The notes beneath the pieces were generated by a model. The model did no database searches, had not been told where the DNA came from, and saw nothing but the letters and a program-made list of their open reading frames with translations. 64,000 nucleotides of DNA from Planctomycetota bacterium (GTDB taxonomy: Bacteria; Planctomycetota; JAMOSO01), in NCBI GenBank assembly GCA_027063065.1, contig JAMOSO010000001.1, positions 13,220-77,219 on the forward strand, given 5' to 3'. Made by a program: the position numbers and the translations under genes. This document shows, in pieces, positions 46,419 to 55,776 of this stretch. How positions within the stretch are numbered: the first letter of the stretch is position 1; each line of letters begins with the position of its first letter.

Positions 46419-47752
46419 GCAAGAATCATCCTAGCTAATGTACGGGCTTCGCCTTCTTCAATGTCGTCGGGTACGTTTTGACCCGTTGTAAAATAGGATA
46501 ACTCTGTTTGCACTCTGCCTAAAACATTTAAAACCATACCTAGGTTTACTGCTTCATCTAATTTTGTTAATAAAATACGATCTATATGGCAATAGCTAAA
46601 AGAATCTATGATGCGTTCCATTGCTTTTTGATTAGTAGTGGTAGATAAAACAAGATGTACCTCATCTGGTTTAGCTAGTTTTAAAAATTTGGCTAAATCA
46701 CTCATTTTGTCGTAATCGCGTGGCGAGCGTCCAGCAGTATCAATTAAGATGATATCGCATGCGCTTAACTGTATGATAGCTTCTTGAATTTCTTCAGCAC
46801 GATTTACAACAATAATGGGCACATCTAATATTGATGCATAATTATGTAATTGATCTACTGCAGAAATACGAAATGTATCTAATGTAATTAGGCCGACTTT
46901 GGCTTTTTGTTTTAATTGTAAATTGGCAGCAATTTTAGCTATGCTAGTTGTTTTGCCCACTCCCGTAGGACCAACCATTGCTATGACTTTAGTTTGTCCT
47001 TTTTTTAGGGTGATGGGACTGCCTACATTAATTAATTTGGCAATATTATTTAATAGTTTTTCACGTAATAAATCTTTGTCGTGTAAATAATCTTTGCCAA
47101 CTTCGCGTACTAATCGTTTTACTAGGCCATGGGCTAAGTCTTCGACCACTTCTTGTTCGATTAATTTGACATAAAATTCAGATAATTCATCAGGTATGTC
47201 TGCAAATCGATCTTTTCTTTGCATCGCTATTAATTCTTTAAGCATTTTTTTCATTTCGATAACATCATCTTGTACGATGTTGTTTTCTGTTGGCTTAGAT
47301 TTAACAGTGGGCGATTTGTGTTTAATAGGCGTAGTTTTAGATGTTCTATCGATAATATCTTCTAGCTTAGATTGTGGAGCCTGTGCTAACTGATTATTAA
47401 TTTTGTTGCGCATTTGCAATTTTTCTAATTGTTGTAAGTTTGGTTTACCACTTAAATAATCACTTTTGGCAGAGTTGTCTTTATTAATGCGTGCTTGTTC
47501 TAGAGTTTGACGTGCATATTCTGTCAATAATTTTTGACGTGCTTTAAAAGTAGGGTCAGGACGTGATTCTAAAGGTTTGCTACGTCCCCTTAGTCTTTTT
47601 GGTGGTTCTGTAGTAACAGTTACCTCTATCTTAGAACCCATTAATTTATTTAAGGTACGAGTATGTAATAGGGTAATGTCATTGCCCATTTCACGCTTGG
47701 CCTTTGCCAATGCTTCATTGTGTGATTTTCCCTTAAATTTTTTGATCACCAT
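46415..47752 (-). CDS. flhF: SRP-type GTPase FlhF
   Basis: Signal-recognition-type GTPase that sets the polar position of the flagellum. Residues 1-75 are the basic B domain beginning MVIKKFKGKSHNEALAKAKREMG. A poorly conserved Lys/Gln-rich linker covers residues 75-190. The NG domain follows with GPTGVGKTTSIAKIAA, LITLDTFRISAVDQL, IDTAGRSPRD and LTKLDEAVNLG. Length 445 is normal. It sits between flhA and flhG as in Vibrio, Pseudomonas and many others. Confidence 0.96.
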   Translation of the reverse strand: MVIKKFKGKSHNEALAKAKREMGNDITLLHTRTLNKLMGSKIEVTVTTEPPKRLRGRSKPLESRPDPTFKARQKLLTEYARQTLEQARINKDNSAKSDYLSGKPNLQQLEKLQMRNKINNQLAQAPQSKLEDIIDRTSKTTPIKHKSPTVKSKPTENNIVQDDVIEMKKMLKELIAMQRKDRFADIPDELSEFYVKLIEQEVVEDLAHGLVKRLVREVGKDYLHDKDLLREKLLNNIAKLINVGSPITLKKGQTKVIAMVGPTGVGKTTSIAKIAANLQLKQKAKVGLITLDTFRISAVDQLHNYASILDVPIIVVNRAEEIQEAIIQLSACDIILIDTAGRSPRDYDKMSDLAKFLKLAKPDEVHLVLSTTTNQKAMERIIDSFSYCHIDRILLTKLDEAVNLGMVLNVLGRVQTELSYFTTGQNVPDDIEEGEARTLARMILA

Positions 47753-47764
47753 TTGGTGTTAATC

Positions 47765-49873
47765 CTAATTTAATGTTACCATTGCGACTGATTCAACTTC
47801 GACTTCACGAACCATTTCATTATACGAAAGAACGACCAAGGATGAAAGAGGTCGTGAGGTCATATGCTTAACTTGTGCACGAATTGTTGCCGCAACTAGT
47901 AAAATAGGGATATGTCCTTCTCCTACTATGACTTCTACCTGGGACGCAATGGCATTATTGATCATTTGTACTTGATCGGACGACATTTTTAGATAACTAC
48001 CATTTTCTGTGCGTTCAATCATATTAAAAATTGTATCTTCTAAAGCTGGGTCTAAAGTTATAACATATAGTTTGCCGTTGTCTTCACGGTATTTAAAACA
48101 AATGTCCCTAGCCAAGGTGTTTCTGACATACTCAGTTAAGACTTCAATATCTTTTGTTTTAGATGCCCAATCACCTAAAGTTTCTAATATGCCTTCCATA
48201 TTGCGAATGGAGACTTTTTCTTCTAATAGGTTTTTAAGCACTTGTTGTAGCTCACCCTTAGTTATTACTCCACCATCTTTTTCTATTACCTCTTCTACTA
48301 CAGCAGGGGCGTTTTTCTTAACTTCGGTAATTAGTTTACTGACTTCTTCACGTGTTAGCAGTTCAGCACTATAAAGTTTAACTATTTCTGTTATATGGGT
48401 AGAAATTACAGATGTTGGATCTACTACTGTATATCCAAGCATTTGAGCTTCATCACGGTGTTCACTTGTTACCCAGATAGCTGGCATTCCAAAAGCGGGC
48501 TCTACGGTTTCTATACCATCTACTTTCTTTTCAGCCATACCAGAATCCATTGCCATAAATCTATCGGCGTATATACGTCCGTTTGCCACTTCTGTGCCAC
48601 GTATATGCACACGGTATGCATCGGCTTCTAATTCCATATTATCCCGTATGCGTATAGGTGGCACTACAATGCCTAAATCGGTTGCCATGGTACGTCTAAG
48701 GTTAGTAATGCGATCTAATAAATCTCCACCTTGGCTAGTGTCAACCAATGGTATTAGCCCATATCCTACTTCTAAATCCATAGGATCGACTCGCAATAAA
48801 CTTTCGATATTTTCTGGCTCGCTAGATTTTGTGGGAGCAGCAGTATCTTTGGCTTTTTTAATGGATTTTTGTTTAATTTCTTCAATAACTGTTTTTTGTA
48901 ATGCCCAGCTTAAACCAATGAGTCCAATACCTAAAATAATTAGCGGTGGCTTGGGTAAAGGAGTTGCAGCCATCAGTAATAATACTATACCTGTAATACC
49001 AGCGGCTCTAGGTCCTGGATTTGTTACAAATTGATTTACCATAGTTGCGCCCATATTGCCACCATCGTTTGAGCGTGTAATTAATAAGCCAGCACCTGTA
49101 GAAAGGATTAAAGCAGGTATTTGAGACACTAACCCGTCGCCTATGGTTAGCATAGTATAGACCTTCATCGCTTCAGTCCAATCCATACCATTCATTGCAA
49201 CACCTATTACAAATCCTCCTAATAAGTTGATGCCTGTAATAATCAAGCCAGCAACAGCATCACCTCTGACAAATTTACTAGCACCATCCATCGACCCATA
49301 AAAGTCCATTTCTTGCGTCAATCGTGCGCGCCTACTTTGTGCTTGCGCTTCGTCTATTAATCCTGCATTTAAATCTGCATCGATAGACATTTGTTTACCA
49401 GGCATTGCATCTAAGCTAAAACGTGCCGCTACTTCTGTTATACGTGTGGAGCCTTTGGTAATTACTACAAAGTTTATAATTACAAATATCAAAAACATTA
49501 CAAACCCTACAACGGTGTTGCCACCAGCTACAAAGCTTGAAAACGCATTAATCATACCACCAGCATCAGGAGGGATAGTGCTAGAGCCTAAAATTAAACG
49601 TGTTGTGCTAACATTAAGAGATAGCCTAAAGACAGTGTTCATTAATAACATAGCTGGAAAACCAGAAAACTCTAATGGGTCTTTGATATATATGACTCCC
49701 ATCATTACTAATACTGTAAATCCAATACTAACCGATAGAAAAAAATCAATTATTTCTGGTGCTACAGGCACTATCATTAAGCCAATGGATATGACCATAA
49801 CCATTGGCACTGCAATATCGGTCCATTTTTTGCTGTTAGTTGTTATGTTTATATATAAATCTTTAACGCTCAT
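47765..49873 (-). CDS. flhA: Flagellar export component FlhA
   Basis: Export-gate protein of the flagellar type III secretion system, 702 residues. The first 330 form eight membrane segments including FSGFPAMLLMNTVFRLSLNVSTTRLIL and the FHIPEP loop region (RFSLDAMPGKQMSIDADLNAG). The C-terminal cytoplasmic ring domain runs from about 350 to the end, including PAFGMPAIWVTSEHRDEA and ILLVAATIRAQVKHM. The stop codon lies two bases before the next gene in the operon. Fully intact. Confidence 0.97.
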   Translation of the reverse strand: MSVKDLYINITTNSKKWTDIAVPMVMVISIGLMIVPVAPEIIDFFLSVSIGFTVLVMMGVIYIKDPLEFSGFPAMLLMNTVFRLSLNVSTTRLILGSSTIPPDAGGMINAFSSFVAGGNTVVGFVMFLIFVIINFVVITKGSTRITEVAARFSLDAMPGKQMSIDADLNAGLIDEAQAQSRRARLTQEMDFYGSMDGASKFVRGDAVAGLIITGINLLGGFVIGVAMNGMDWTEAMKVYTMLTIGDGLVSQIPALILSTGAGLLITRSNDGGNMGATMVNQFVTNPGPRAAGITGIVLLLMAATPLPKPPLIILGIGLIGLSWALQKTVIEEIKQKSIKKAKDTAAPTKSSEPENIESLLRVDPMDLEVGYGLIPLVDTSQGGDLLDRITNLRRTMATDLGIVVPPIRIRDNMELEADAYRVHIRGTEVANGRIYADRFMAMDSGMAEKKVDGIETVEPAFGMPAIWVTSEHRDEAQMLGYTVVDPTSVISTHITEIVKLYSAELLTREEVSKLITEVKKNAPAVVEEVIEKDGGVITKGELQQVLKNLLEEKVSIRNMEGILETLGDWASKTKDIEVLTEYVRNTLARDICFKYREDNGKLYVITLDPALEDTIFNMIERTENGSYLKMSSDQVQMINNAIASQVEVIVGEGHIPILLVAATIRAQVKHMTSRPLSSLVVLSYNEMVREVEVESVAMVTLN

Positions 49874-49874
49874 G

Positions 49875-50951
49875 TTATCCTGCTACTTTTTTACCTTGTT
49901 GAGCCCATACAACAGACAACACCTCTATTACGGCTTTATATAATTCTGGTGGTATTAATTGTCCTACTTCAATATCTCTAAATAACTGTCGTGCTAATGG
50001 CGGGTTAGATTGTATTGGGATATTGTTCTCAATTGCTATTTTGCGTATTTTTTGAGCGATTACATTTCGGCCTTTTGCAACCACAACGGGCGCGATGCTA
50101 TTGGGCTCATATTTTAAAGCTACTGCATATTCAGTTGGGTTTGTTACTACAACATCAGCTTTGCCAGCATCATTCATCATACCGTTCATTAAAGCTTGGC
50201 GAGCCATTTGCATTCGTCTGGCTTTAATTTGTGGATCGCCATCCATCTGCTTCATTTCATCTTTGACTTCTTGTTTACTCATTTTCATATCTTCAAAATA
50301 TTGCCAACGCTGGTATAAATAATCTACAAACCCTATGGTTAATAAAATTAATGCAATTCTAATACTTACGGTCATAAATAAGTCTGAAATTACCACTAGA
50401 GTCTGACCTATACCAAAGTCCATAGATTTTAGTAAATCTGGCAAACCAGCTTCTAATGATATAAATCCAACAACAGCTACCACTATAACTTTTAGTAGTC
50501 CCATTAATAGACGCATGATAGCTTTAGTTTTAAATAGTTCTATACCCCAAGTAAATACATTAAATTTAATGTTGCTTGCCTTTGGTATTAATTTGTCGAA
50601 ACTAAATAAAATGCCAAATTGTAGCCAATGTATGATTATGGCGCCCACTACAGTCAATAATAAAAAAGGCCCTAGCATATAAATCATATACATTAAAGTG
50701 TTTAAGCTAATGCTTACAAAATTGCCAACATTTAAACGGGCGTCATCTAACTCACCTAATATTCTACTAGTGTATCCCATTAATGTTTCTAATAATGGCC
50801 TGCCTAATACTTTTAAGGAAAGTAATCCAACCAATAAGATAAAAGCAGCTCCTAAATCTTGGCTACGTGGGACATTGCCTTTTTCACGCGATTCTCTAAT
50901 GCGTTTGTCAGTTGCATCTTCTGTTTTTTCTTGTCCGTCATTTTCAGCCAT
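49875..50951 (-). CDS. flhB: Flagellar export switch FlhB
   Basis: Membrane protein of 358 residues that switches export from rod/hook to filament substrates by self-cleavage. The NPTE cleavage site is intact at Asn271-Glu274 in VVVTNPTEYAVALKY. The start ENDGQEKTEDATDKRIRESREKGNVPRS is typical, and four membrane segments lie between residues 30 and 210. The start overlaps the fliR stop by eight bases. Confidence 0.97.
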   Translation of the reverse strand: MAENDGQEKTEDATDKRIRESREKGNVPRSQDLGAAFILLVGLLSLKVLGRPLLETLMGYTSRILGELDDARLNVGNFVSISLNTLMYMIYMLGPFLLLTVVGAIIIHWLQFGILFSFDKLIPKASNIKFNVFTWGIELFKTKAIMRLLMGLLKVIVVAVVGFISLEAGLPDLLKSMDFGIGQTLVVISDLFMTVSIRIALILLTIGFVDYLYQRWQYFEDMKMSKQEVKDEMKQMDGDPQIKARRMQMARQALMNGMMNDAGKADVVVTNPTEYAVALKYEPNSIAPVVVAKGRNVIAQKIRKIAIENNIPIQSNPPLARQLFRDIEVGQLIPPELYKAVIEVLSVVWAQQGKKVAG

Positions 50952-51741
50952 GCGCGGCGGCCTCGCCCATAATATCTAACAATTCTATTGTGATACCGTT
51001 GATAGTGTCTAATAAACGATCAAATCCCATGCTAATGCCAGTAAGCCCAATCATTAGTAATATAATGCCAGTTATGATTTGGGCTGGCATTCCAATAACA
51101 AATACATTCATTTGAGGCATTGTACGAGCTAAAAAACCTAATATTACAATCACGATAAATAACGAGCCAACTAATGGTGCTGCAAACATGACGCCTATAG
51201 TAAACATATATCCAACTTTTTCGGCAATATATCCTGCCATCATTTCCGAAAATACAAATCCGCCTGGTTTTATAAACTCAAAACTGCGTGCAATGGCCAA
51301 TACAAACCAGTCTGGTCCACCAATAATAATAAATATGGCTAATAATAAAAAGAAGTACACCTGAGCTATTAAAGATACTTGAGTTTCTGTAAAAGGATCT
51401 AACACATTGGCCATAGCTAATCCCATGGAATGTCCGATTAAAAAACCGGCAAATTGAACGCCTATAAAAATAAGATTTGTAGTAAAACCCATTAAAATGC
51501 CAATTGATAATTCGGCAAAGGCTGCCATAGTGAGATCTGTAATATCTGTTGGCATTGGCACGTTTGGATTCCAAACGCCAGGAAAAATCATTAATGCAAA
51601 TAAAAATGCCATCATAGCTTTGGCGCTATTTGGTATGTCTTGACTGCCAAAAAAAGGAGTAAAAAGAAAAAACCCCGAAGTACGTACAATAATCAATAAA
51701 AAAAACTCCATTTGCATTAGAGTAAATTGCATTACGTTCAC
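50944..51741 (-). CDS. fliR: Flagellar export protein FliR
   Basis: Core subunit of the FliPQR export gate, about 265 residues with six membrane segments. FLLIIVRTSGFFLFTPFFGSQDIPNSAKAMMAF and the later GQLIG-like NLIFIGVQFAGFLIGHSMGLAMANVLDPF are diagnostic. The start is a GTG overlapping the fliQ TGA (GTGA); an ATG three codons in is an alternative. The C-terminus has MPAQIITGIILLM, as in FliR. Confidence 0.95.
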   Translation of the reverse strand: MNVMQFTLMQMEFFLLIIVRTSGFFLFTPFFGSQDIPNSAKAMMAFLFALMIFPGVWNPNVPMPTDITDLTMAAFAELSIGILMGFTTNLIFIGVQFAGFLIGHSMGLAMANVLDPFTETQVSLIAQVYFFLLLAIFIIIGGPDWFVLAIARSFEFIKPGGFVFSEMMAGYIAEKVGYMFTIGVMFAAPLVGSLFIVIVILGFLARTMPQMNVFVIGMPAQIITGIILLMIGLTGISMGFDRLLDTINGITIELLDIMGEAAAHG

Positions 51742-52010
51742 GGTATTTTAGCGCTTTCTACATATTTCATTATTTCGTAAGTGTAATTCATTAATTCTTG
51801 CATCATCCAAGGCAAGGTTAAAATTAAGACTATAATTACTAAAGCAATTTTTGGTACAAATGCTAATGTCATTTCTTGTATAGATGTCATAGCTTGGAAA
51901 ATACCCATAATCACACCTACTACCATAGCTACTATTAACATTGGAGTGCTTACTTTTACGATGACCCATAAAGCCTGGCGTCCTAAGTCTATAGCTTGTT
52001 CGGGATCCAT
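51738..52010 (-). CDS. fliQ: Flagellar export protein FliQ
   Basis: Small gate subunit, 90 residues with two membrane hairpins. MDPEQAIDLGRQALWVIVKVS and VGVIMGIFQAMTSIQEMTLAFVPK are classic. I set the start at 52010, where the ATG overlaps the fliP stop by one base (TAATG); a longer open frame upstream lies within fliP. Confidence 0.95.
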   Translation of the reverse strand: MDPEQAIDLGRQALWVIVKVSTPMLIVAMVVGVIMGIFQAMTSIQEMTLAFVPKIALVIIVLILTLPWMMQELMNYTYEIMKYVESAKIP

Positions 52011-52780
52011 TAATAAAAGCTCCTTACAAGCGAGCCTACAATTAAGTTCCATCCATCAACTAGCACAAATAGTAAAATTTTAAAAGGAAACGATACCATT
52101 ACTGGGGGCAACATCATCATACCCATGGCTAGTAGAATAGAAGCTACCACCATATCTATTACTAGAAAGGGCAAAAATATCATAAACCCCATTATAAAGG
52201 CGCGTTTTAATTCGCTTATGACAAATGCAGGTATCAACACTTCTGTTGGCACATCGGCTTTAGTTTTGATGTCTGTAACCCGTGCTATTTTAGCAAAAAG
52301 GGCAATGTCCTTTTTGCGTGTATGTTTAAACATAAAAACACGCATAGGTTTAACTGCTTCTTCTAGCATTTTAAATTGTCCGCCTTGACCGGCAAATTCG
52401 CCACGCAGATAGGGCTGTATGGCGTTTTGATTCATTACTTTCCAGGTTGGCAACATAATAAGGAATGTTAAAATTAAACCCATTCCCATCAAAACTTGAT
52501 TGGGTGGCATTTCGTTGGTAGATAACGCTCGGCGTACAAAAGACAATACAATCACTATGCGTAAAAATCCTGTAGTCATTAACAATATGGAAGGTGCTAA
52601 AGTTAGGATGGTTAATAATACGATTACCTCTAGCGTATTGGCAACATCTCCGGGCTTGGTGGCTGGTTGGACAAAATTAAAAGTAGGGATAAAACTGGCG
52701 TCTTGCGCCATAACGGTGGCAGTCCCAACGATAAACGCAATCAATGTAAATATGAGTAATTTTATGCGAGATATCTTCAT
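52010..52780 (-). CDS. fliP: Flagellar export protein FliP
   Basis: Gate subunit with a cleavable signal peptide (about residues 1-25, ending VMAQ), 256 residues. MTTGFLRIVIVLSFVRRALSTNEMPPNQVLMGMGL and LIPAFVISELKRAFIMGFMIFLPFLVIDMV are the two conserved blocks. It opens the fliPQR-flhBA-flhFG-fliA operon. A GGAG ribosome-binding site lies 11 bases upstream and could be masked by an upstream leader (see the leader feature). Confidence 0.96.
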   Translation of the reverse strand: MKISRIKLLIFTLIAFIVGTATVMAQDASFIPTFNFVQPATKPGDVANTLEVIVLLTILTLAPSILLMTTGFLRIVIVLSFVRRALSTNEMPPNQVLMGMGLILTFLIMLPTWKVMNQNAIQPYLRGEFAGQGGQFKMLEEAVKPMRVFMFKHTRKKDIALFAKIARVTDIKTKADVPTEVLIPAFVISELKRAFIMGFMIFLPFLVIDMVVASILLAMGMMMLPPVMVSFPFKILLFVLVDGWNLIVGSLVRSFY

Positions 52781-53123
52781 GAGAACAAAGGCTCCATTTT
52801 AAATTTAAATTTTAATTGCGCAACGAGCCCCCTCGTTATAAACTCAACTTTAATAGGCAACCTATTTTGTTTATTTTTAAACAAAATATATGATATTTAT
52901 AGCAAATCAAAGGGGGTTGTCAAAAGTGTTTTTGGGTAAAAATTATTATCTACTAAATGTGTGTAAAAATCCAGCAATAAACACTACATCTTGTGCTTGA
53001 CAACATGTGCCCTTTTTTTGTAACTTTTTACTAAATAATAACTTAGGAAATGCCGATTAATATAATAATCTCAAGGTGCAAGGCAAAAGTGTTTTGGGGT
53101 CGTATAAGGAACAAATACTCATA
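52781..53123. other. Divergent intergenic region between fliP and the LysM gene
   Basis: This 343-base gap carries the leader of the flagellar operon on the minus strand and the promoter of the LysM gene on the plus strand. Features seen are a tetraloop hairpin at 52822-52837, an AT-rich hairpin at 52864-52887 (ATTTTGTTT/AAACAAAAT), and a TTGACA box at 52997-53002 without a good -10. No gene was recognised. Confidence 0.6.
52790..52837 (-). promoter_or_regulatory. Possible two-state RNA leader of fliP
   Basis: In the minus-strand transcript AACGAG-GGGG-CUCGUU forms a perfect six-base stem (52837-52822). The GGCUC half (52829-52825) can instead pair with GAGCC (52794-52790), which is next to the GGAG ribosome-binding site (52795-52792). 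Pairing one way frees the site, the other way hides it. This is a sequence-based proposal only. Confidence 0.35.
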
Positions 53124-53900
53124 ATGGAAGAGTCTACAAACTGGTTGACGGAGCATTTCTCTGCGGTTCTTGGCGTTGCAACTTTAAGTGCTGTAATTAT
53201 TGGCGTATTGGGTTCAGCTAAATTAGATCCTAAAGCTGATGTGGCATCAAAAGACGCGATTACTATTGATATTTTTGCAAAAGAACAACCTCGTGTTGTG
53301 CGTAATATACCAAGAGTTCCAAATGTTGGATGTAAGACTTTTAGAGTTGAGCCTCTTATAAGCAATACCGATGATATAGAAATAGCTTTGACTCCTGTTA
53401 AGCAAACCAAATTGGTAAAAAATAAAATTTCTACTATAGATATGGTAGTTGATGTGCAGGCGCAACCTAAGCAGGCTAGAGCTATTAGAAGATATAAAGT
53501 GCGTCCCGGAGATACTTTGACTAAAATTTCGCGCAAAGTTTATGGTAGTACCCGTTATTGGAAGCGTATTGCCGAGGCTAATTTAAGTAAAATCGGCAAT
53601 TATCATCGGCTTAAAATAGGTCAAGTATTAATTATACCATCTAAAAATCGTGTCAGTTATGCCAAGCCTCCACAGTTGTTAGCTTTTGGCGTACATGATG
53701 AGACGAACAATAAGTCTAAACAGTTAAATAAATTAACTTCTGCACAGTCACAACGTACGTATACGGTACAAAAAAATGATACGTGGTGGACAATAGCAGG
53801 TAAACTTTTAGGCGACCCTACCAAATGGAAAGCACTTAAAAAAGCTAATACATCAGTGAGGGGACGAGTTTTAAATATAGGCACAACTTTACAATATTAA
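53124..53900 (+). CDS. Membrane-anchored protein with two LysM domains
   Basis: A 258-residue envelope protein. One membrane segment (about residues 13-31, AVLGVATLSAVIIGVLGSA) near the N-terminus is followed by a linker and two LysM domains at about 124-172 (YKVRPGDTLTKISRKVYGSTRYWKRI) and 213-258 (YTVQKNDTWWTIAGKLLGDPTKWKAL). LysM binds peptidoglycan or chitin-like sugars. An earlier GTG (53076) is in frame, but the ATG at 53124 follows AAGGA. It begins a plus-strand group with the thioredoxin-reductase-like/rhodanese gene. Confidence 0.85.
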   Translation: MEESTNWLTEHFSAVLGVATLSAVIIGVLGSAKLDPKADVASKDAITIDIFAKEQPRVVRNIPRVPNVGCKTFRVEPLISNTDDIEIALTPVKQTKLVKNKISTIDMVVDVQAQPKQARAIRRYKVRPGDTLTKISRKVYGSTRYWKRIAEANLSKIGNYHRLKIGQVLIIPSKNRVSYAKPPQLLAFGVHDETNNKSKQLNKLTSAQSQRTYTVQKNDTWWTIAGKLLGDPTKWKALKKANTSVRGRVLNIGTTLQY

Positions 53901-53925
53901 TTTATAACTTTAAAATTTAGAGATT

Positions 53926-54675
53926 ATGATTACTAAAATAGATGTTGATTCGGAAGAATTTCAAAAAGAAAAAACTAACACAGAAGCTTTTGTGAAACGT
54001 GTTCAAGATAAAAATGGTTGGGTTTCACATCCTGATGACAAAGTTAATGAATCTGTGATAGTTGGTTTAACTCGTAATAAAATTATGTATGGTCTTAGGT
54101 ATTGCCCTTGTTTTATGGTCGAAGGGCAAACTAAAGAAGAGCGCAAATTAGCTAATAATCGTATTTGTCCATGTAAGCCCGCCCTAGAGTATGAGATTGC
54201 TAACGATGGCAGGTGTCATTGTGGGATTTATTGTCAGCCCAATTTTGCTAAAGCTTTAAAGTTAGAAGATGAGGCAGAGGTGGTTGCGCATACCCATTCC
54301 CGAGGTTTGTCCAAACAAGAGTGTCAGGCCTTATTAAACGAGGTTAATATAGACAGTGATAATTTAGAGGCGTTGCTAGAGGCGCGTTCAATCGGTTTTG
54401 TTGATTTTAATTTAGTTGATGTACGCGAATGGAACGAATGGGTTGCAGAAAGAATTGCAGGTACTGATTATTTAATGCCAACAACATCTTTTTATGAAGT
54501 TATTAATGATTTAGATACTCAAAAAGATAAACCTGTAATTGTATATTGTTTTTCTGGTAGTCGTAGTAGGTATTGTCAACGTATTATGAAAGACTTGGGT
54601 TTTAAACAGGTGGTTAATTTACGCCGAGGCATCATGTCTTGGCATGGAGCAAAGGAATCGGGCTCTAATTCATAA
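53926..54675 (+). CDS. Ferredoxin:thioredoxin reductase catalytic-like domain fused to rhodanese
   Basis: A 249-residue fusion. Residues about 20-112 resemble the catalytic beta chain of ferredoxin:thioredoxin reductase: CPC at 60-62, CPC at 81-83 and CHC at 97-99, plus Cys103. The motif order matches the FTR 4Fe-4S/disulfide site. Residues about 135-245 are a rhodanese domain with VYCFSGSRSRYCQRIM; the active Cys is Cys208. A His-rich AHTHS at 121-125 lies between them. The protein could move electrons or sulfur between ferredoxin and a disulfide partner, but no substrate can be read from the sequence. It is 25 bases after the LysM gene. Confidence 0.82.
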   Translation: MITKIDVDSEEFQKEKTNTEAFVKRVQDKNGWVSHPDDKVNESVIVGLTRNKIMYGLRYCPCFMVEGQTKEERKLANNRICPCKPALEYEIANDGRCHCGIYCQPNFAKALKLEDEAEVVAHTHSRGLSKQECQALLNEVNIDSDNLEALLEARSIGFVDFNLVDVREWNEWVAERIAGTDYLMPTTSFYEVINDLDTQKDKPVIVYCFSGSRSRYCQRIMKDLGFKQVVNLRRGIMSWHGAKESGSNS

Positions 54676-54722
54676 TAGTATTATTAAAACTATTTTAAAT
54701 TTCGTATTTATACTATGTTAAT

Positions 54723-55634
54723 ATGTATGATATTGTAGTTTTAGTTATTGCTTTTATTTGTGATTTAATATGGTCAGATTCTCAACGGTTGCCTCATATT
54801 GTTAATTTACTTGGCAATTTACTTACATTTTTTGAATCTAAATTATATGCTCCCAAGAAAGTTAATGGTTTTTTATTAGTTATTATTTTAACTGGTTTAG
54901 TGTATGTTGTTACATATATTGTTTTAAATAATATTAATGTGTATTTAAAAATTATTATAGGTTCGTTTATTGCTTTTCAAGTTTTAGCTGGTACAACATT
55001 ATTAAAAATAGGCTTACAAATTTTTGATTTATTAGAAGGCAATCAACTAATAAAAGCGCGCGAGCAATTGCGTTGGTTAGTTGGCAGAGATACAAATAAG
55101 TTAGATGAGCAACAAATTAAACAAGCAACTTTAGAATCTATGGCAGAAAACCTATCTGATGGTATGATTGCGCCGTTGTTTTATTTGATTATCGGTGGTG
55201 TGCCAGCAATGTTGTGTTATAAGATGATTAACACCTTGGATTCAAGAATAGGCTATAAAAATGATAAATATTTAAACTTTGGATATGCAGCAGCTAAATT
55301 AGACGATATTGCCAATCTTATACCAGCTAGAATTACTGCTGTATTGATGGCGTTAACAGCGAGGTCATTGCTAGCCTTTAAATTTATAGTTCGATATGCT
55401 AGTGCACATACTAGCCCTAATGCAGGATATCCAGAGTCAGCTTTAGCGGGTATATTAAATTGTCGTTTTGGTGGATCACATATATATTTTGGTAATATTG
55501 TTGAGAAACCATATATTGGCAATAATCCGCGTTTGTTAAATTATCGAGATTTACAAGTTACTATTAAAATCAGTCGATATGTTAGCGTTATATTTGTATT
55601 GCTTGGAATAATTTATTTAATGTATTTAAACTAA
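54723..55634 (+). CDS. cbiB: Adenosylcobinamide-phosphate synthase CbiB/CobD-like
   Basis: Membrane enzyme of cobalamin synthesis that attaches the aminopropanol arm, 303 residues with about four hydrophobic segments. LRWLVGRDTNKLDEQQIKQATLESMAENLSDGMIAPLF is the core signature, followed by YKMINTLDSRIGYKNDKYLNFGYAAAKLDDIANLIPARI and the closing GYPESALAGILNCRFGG. The N-terminal DLIWSDSQRLPHIVNLLG corresponds to the family GDPxxxPHPV, with the Gly-Asp-Pro weakened. No other cobalamin genes or B12 riboswitch are nearby. The ribosome-binding site is poor. Confidence 0.88.
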   Translation: MYDIVVLVIAFICDLIWSDSQRLPHIVNLLGNLLTFFESKLYAPKKVNGFLLVIILTGLVYVVTYIVLNNINVYLKIIIGSFIAFQVLAGTTLLKIGLQIFDLLEGNQLIKAREQLRWLVGRDTNKLDEQQIKQATLESMAENLSDGMIAPLFYLIIGGVPAMLCYKMINTLDSRIGYKNDKYLNFGYAAAKLDDIANLIPARITAVLMALTARSLLAFKFIVRYASAHTSPNAGYPESALAGILNCRFGGSHIYFGNIVEKPYIGNNPRLLNYRDLQVTIKISRYVSVIFVLLGIIYLMYLN

Positions 55635-55776
55635 ATTATGTTTTAGGCACTGAATTAAGACTATAATTTAATTGTTATTCTGATAGTTTAAAACAATACA
55701 TCTGTTAAACAGTAAATCTTTGCAAGGCAAGATTGCAGTATTGAATACTATTAAAAATTATTATAAGTGAGATAAT

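Noticed and set aside
52997-53026. Promoter of the LysM gene with TTGACA
   Set aside because: The -35 is perfect, but no acceptable -10 occurs at 16-18 bases, so it is only mentioned as a box.
54676-54722. Cobalamin riboswitch before cbiB
   Set aside because: The gap is only 47 bases and has no B12-box sequence.
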